From: Lachnospiraceae bacterium
GTDB taxonomy: Bacteria > Bacillota > Clostridia > Lachnospirales > Anaerotignaceae
Assembly: GCA_910576545.1 (NCBI GenBank)
Contig: CAJTKM010000006.1
Coordinates: 1-64,000 of the forward strand
DNA: 64,000 nucleotides
Reading direction: 5' to 3'
Shown: piece by piece, positions 61,595 through 64,000 of the stretch
Layout: every line of letters begins with the position of its first letter
Numbering within the stretch: position 1 is the first letter of the stretch
Program-made: the position numbers and the translations under genes
The notes under the pieces: model-generated
The model's input: the letters and a program-made list of their open reading frames with translations, nothing else
Told to the model about the DNA's origin: nothing
The model's database searches: none

Positions 61595-62593
61595 ATGATG
61601 AAAAAATTTATGGCGAAAACAACTGCAATTGCAATGGCGGCGGCAATGCTTCTGGCAGGCTGCGGTGGAAATTCCGCACCGCAGGGCGATGGGGAACAGG
61701 CGAACGGCGATGTCCCTGTGATTGGCATTTCCCAGTATGGGCAGCATGCGTCCCTGGATAACTGCCGGGAAGGCTTCCTGCTCGGGCTGGAGGAAAGCGG
61801 CCTTGTGGAGGGCGTGGATTACAAGATTGACTACCAGAATGCCGGTTTTGACGATACGATTGCAACGCAGATCGCGCAGAATTTTTCTTCTAACAATGTT
61901 GCCCTGATGTGCGGCATCGCGACAAACTCTGCTACGGCATGCTATGCAGCGGCAGAGGACAAAAACATCCCCGTTATATTTACGGCGATAACAGACCCTG
62001 TGAAAGCGAAGCTGGACAGCGGAAATATCACCGGAACGAGCGACAAGCTGCCGATTGAGGCACAGCTCCAGCTGATTCGGAAGATGCAGCCGGAAGCAAA
62101 GACCATTGGTATCCTGTATACGACAAGCGAGCCGAATTCTGTTTCCGCAGTTGAGGAATATCAGGAGAAGGGCGTGGATTATGGTTTTACCATTGAGGCA
62201 CTTGGCGTAATGCAGCAGGCGGAGGTGATACAGGCGGCGGATACGCTGATTTCTAAGAAAGTGGACTGCTTTACGAACCTGACAGATAACACAGTGGTTG
62301 GCGTACTGCCTTCCATACTGGAAAAGACGAATGACGCGGGCATTCCTGTATATGGCAGCGAAATTGAGCAGGTAAAGATTGGCTGTATTGCGTCTGCGGG
62401 TATTGAATATGTCGCGCTGGGCAAACAAACGGGTGCGATGGCGGCGAAGATTCTGCGGGGTGAAGCTACAGCGGAAGAAATGCCGTATGAAACGGTTACG
62501 GAATATGAGATCTACTTCAATTCAAATGTTATGTCTGATTTGGACATTACGGCTGAGCTGGACGAAAACGCGGTTGACGTTGCAGGAGAGTAA
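61595..62593 (+). CDS. trpX: ABC transporter substrate-binding lipoprotein, TrpX-like
   Basis: 332 residues. Lipobox LLAGC with C23. The mature part is the ABC_sub_bind (PF04392-type) fold: IGISQYGQHASLDNCREGFLLGL, VALMCGIATNSATA, TAITDPVKAKL and NVMSDLDITAELDENA. Members linked to Trp T-boxes are named TrpX and bind tryptophan (or a related aromatic). The leader's TGG specifier supports tryptophan here. Start follows GGAGAGGATT; ATG at 61598 is also possible. Confidence 0.9.
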   Translation: MMKKFMAKTTAIAMAAAMLLAGCGGNSAPQGDGEQANGDVPVIGISQYGQHASLDNCREGFLLGLEESGLVEGVDYKIDYQNAGFDDTIATQIAQNFSSNNVALMCGIATNSATACYAAAEDKNIPVIFTAITDPVKAKLDSGNITGTSDKLPIEAQLQLIRKMQPEAKTIGILYTTSEPNSVSAVEEYQEKGVDYGFTIEALGVMQQAEVIQAADTLISKKVDCFTNLTDNTVVGVLPSILEKTNDAGIPVYGSEIEQVKIGCIASAGIEYVALGKQTGAMAAKILRGEATAEEMPYETVTEYEIYFNSNVMSDLDITAELDENAVDVAGE

Positions 62594-62599
62594 TAGAGA

Positions 62600-62757
62600 A
62601 AAAGACGGTGGGGACACTGTCCCCACCGCCCCTGCAAGGGGCTTAGCCCTTGCCCCTTCTGCAACCGCACAATACGCGCGGTTGGACAATAGAGTTTGGG
62701 GTCAAGCCTTTTTCAAAGGGCTTGTGGTGGCATTAGGGGCAGCACCCCCGAGGTTTG
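62600..62757. repeat. Palindromic repeat block F (trpX to trpY)
   Basis: GGTGGGGAC-ACT-GTCCCCACC (62607-62627), CAAGGG-GCTTAG-CCCTTG (62634-62651), a CCGCACAATACGCGCGG stem, and further stems around CAAGCC...GGGCTTG and GGGGCAGC-ACCCCC. It separates two genes of one transporter. Confidence 0.8.
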
Positions 62758-62784
62758 AATAAAAAAGAAAGGCAGAGGTTGGAC

Positions 62785-63672
62785 ATGGCTTTTGTAGATT
62801 TGTTCATCAGTACGCTGACGCAGGGCTTTATTTACGCCCTGCTTTCCTACGGCGTATATATCACATATAAAATTCTGGATTTCCCAGACCTGACAGTAGA
62901 CGGCAGTTTCCCGCTCGGCGCGGCGATTACGGCGGTGCTTCTGGTAAACGGTGTGAACCCGTATCTTGCAATGCTTGCGTCGATTGCAGCAGGCGCAATT
63001 GCAGGGCTTGCAACAGGCGTAATCCATGTAAAGCTGGGAGTGCGCGACCTTCTGGCGGGCATCATCACCATGACCGCCCTGTTTTCCATCAATTTGCAGA
63101 TTGCAGGGTCTAACCTGGCGGTTGAACGCGCGATTGATACGGTGTTTACCACAGGCCCTGCGTCTGTTTTGGGCGGGCTTTCTCTGATGTACCGGAAGTT
63201 TATTATTTCGCTTATCATTGCCCTGCTGTTCAAACTGATCCTGGACTGGTATCTGCGGACGAAAAGCGGCCTGCTCCTGCGTGCGGTAGGCGATAACTGC
63301 ACGCTGGTTACAACACTTGCGAAGGATAAAGGTACCGTAAAAATCATCGGGCTTGTGATTGCAAACGCGCTTGTTGCTCTTTCCGGCAGTATCGTCTGTC
63401 AGGAACAGCGTGCGTTTTCCAGTACGATGGGTACGGGACAGGTTGTATTCGGCCTTGCGACGGTTATTGTCGGAACGACGCTGTTCCGCAAGATGAGTTT
63501 TGTAAAGGGGACGACAGCGGTGCTGGTGGGCAGTGTGTTCTATAAAATCTGTATCCAGATCGCCATCAGCCTTGGACTTCCGGCAAACCTGCTGAAACTG
63601 GCAACGGCGGTACTGTTCCTGGTTGTGCTGGTTGTGGGTAACAGGCAGAAAGGCGGTGCGGAGCATGCTTGA
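62785..63672 (+). CDS. trpY: ABC transporter permease, TrpY-like
   Basis: 295 residues, about eight membrane helices, BPD_transp_2 (branched-chain type) fold. Segments YALLSYGVYITYKILDFPDLTVDGSFPLGAA and FGLATVIVGTTLFRKMSF are typical of the permease paired with ABC_sub_bind proteins. ATG at 62785 is preferred over the TTG at 62755 because GGCAGAGG lies before it. The last 8 bp overlap trpZ. Probable tryptophan uptake. Confidence 0.9.
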   Translation: MAFVDLFISTLTQGFIYALLSYGVYITYKILDFPDLTVDGSFPLGAAITAVLLVNGVNPYLAMLASIAAGAIAGLATGVIHVKLGVRDLLAGIITMTALFSINLQIAGSNLAVERAIDTVFTTGPASVLGGLSLMYRKFIISLIIALLFKLILDWYLRTKSGLLLRAVGDNCTLVTTLAKDKGTVKIIGLVIANALVALSGSIVCQEQRAFSSTMGTGQVVFGLATVIVGTTLFRKMSFVKGTTAVLVGSVFYKICIQIAISLGLPANLLKLATAVLFLVVLVVGNRQKGGAEHA

Positions 63673-64000
63673 ACTGAAGGACATTTCAAAGATCTATAAT
63701 CCCGGCACAGTGACAGAAATGTGTCTGTTTGATAAATTCAACCTCAGGGTGGACGAGGGGGAATTTGTAGCAATCGTTGGGAGCAACGGCAGCGGCAAAA
63801 CCTCCATGCTGAATATCATCTGCGGGAGCATCCCCATCGAAGGCGGAGAGGTGCTGATTGGCGGGAAGAATATTGCAAAAATGAAGGATTATCAACGCTA
63901 CCGCACCATTGGGCGCGTTTATCAGGACCCTTCTATGGGCACCTGCCCGAATCTGACGATGCTGGAAAATATGTCCCTCGCGGACCATAAAGGCGGCATA
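63665..64000 (+). CDS. trpZ: ABC transporter ATP-binding protein, TrpZ-like (partial)
   Basis: The first 112 codons are in the window and the gene runs past the end. Walker A GSNGSGKT at residues 39-46 and the Q-loop region VYQDPSMGTCPNLTMLENM are intact. The start overlaps the end of trpY (ATGCTTGA). Drives import by the TrpXY pair. Confidence 0.92.
   Translation, partial: MLELKDISKIYNPGTVTEMCLFDKFNLRVDEGEFVAIVGSNGSGKTSMLNIICGSIPIEGGEVLIGGKNIAKMKDYQRYRTIGRVYQDPSMGTCPNLTMLENMSLADHKGGI

Overview
The window is a gene-dense, mid-GC chromosomal segment from an anaerobic Firmicute, most likely class Clostridia near Lachnospirales. Supporting signs are the fused ispH-rpsA gene in a cmk-plsC-ispH/rpsA operon, a butyryl-CoA dehydrogenase with EtfBA, a tryptophan T-box ahead of a TrpXYZ-type transporter, c-di-GMP-I riboswitches ahead of a sortase substrate, purine-rich Shine-Dalgarno sites and some TTG starts. 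The exact genus is inference only.

Layout. 1-1111: 3' end of a 23S rRNA, tRNA-Asn and tRNA-Glu, 5S rRNA, then six more tRNAs, closed by a terminator. 1360-5362: cell-wall amidase, RdgB, YfcE-type phosphodiesterase and a membrane protein. 5572-6005: four tRNAs from two promoters. 6091-8335: RluB-type pseudouridine synthase and three unknown genes, one of 49 codons. 8429-13558: a five-gene operon ending in IspH-S1, in which the S1 half has its own in-frame promoter-like sequence, Shine-Dalgarno and ATG. 13921-18100: deoC, a polar amino-acid ABC transporter and a DUF554 protein. 18190-20836 (minus): a hemerythrin/CheX-like/receiver protein and a flavin reductase. 21028-28624: rRNA methyltransferase, thrC, an unknown gene, fsa-tkt and thpR. 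28800-32432: bcd, etfB and etfA, separated by blocks of palindromes. 32481-38818: acetyltransferases, the ACT/UPF0210 pair, glnS and a nitronate monooxygenase-like enzyme. 38917-43671 (minus): PadR regulator with four DUF2812 paralogues. 43835-46156: PerR-like regulator and two metallo-hydrolases. 46157-53369: AT-rich spacer, tandem c-di-GMP riboswitches, a 1268-residue surface protein, class B sortase and a receiver-GGDEF protein. 53606-61118: M23 peptidase, a polybasic protein, a propeller protein, tsaE-tsaB-rimI and a Lon-family protease. 61211-64000: tryptophan T-box and trpXYZ, with trpZ cut by the window end.

Three non-coding themes stand out. First, at least six intergenic blocks are built from consecutive perfect or near-perfect palindromes. 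They sit between co-directional genes, several of which encode subunits of one complex (bcd/etfB/etfA, trpX/trpY). Second, three copies of a MITE-like element of 127-165 bp with about 20-bp terminal inverted repeats occur, one with an internal deletion. Third, a c-di-GMP circuit can be proposed: riboswitch pair, cell-wall adhesin, sortase and a diguanylate cyclase within 6 kb.

All calls rest on reading the sequence and on family knowledge. No database search or folding program was run.
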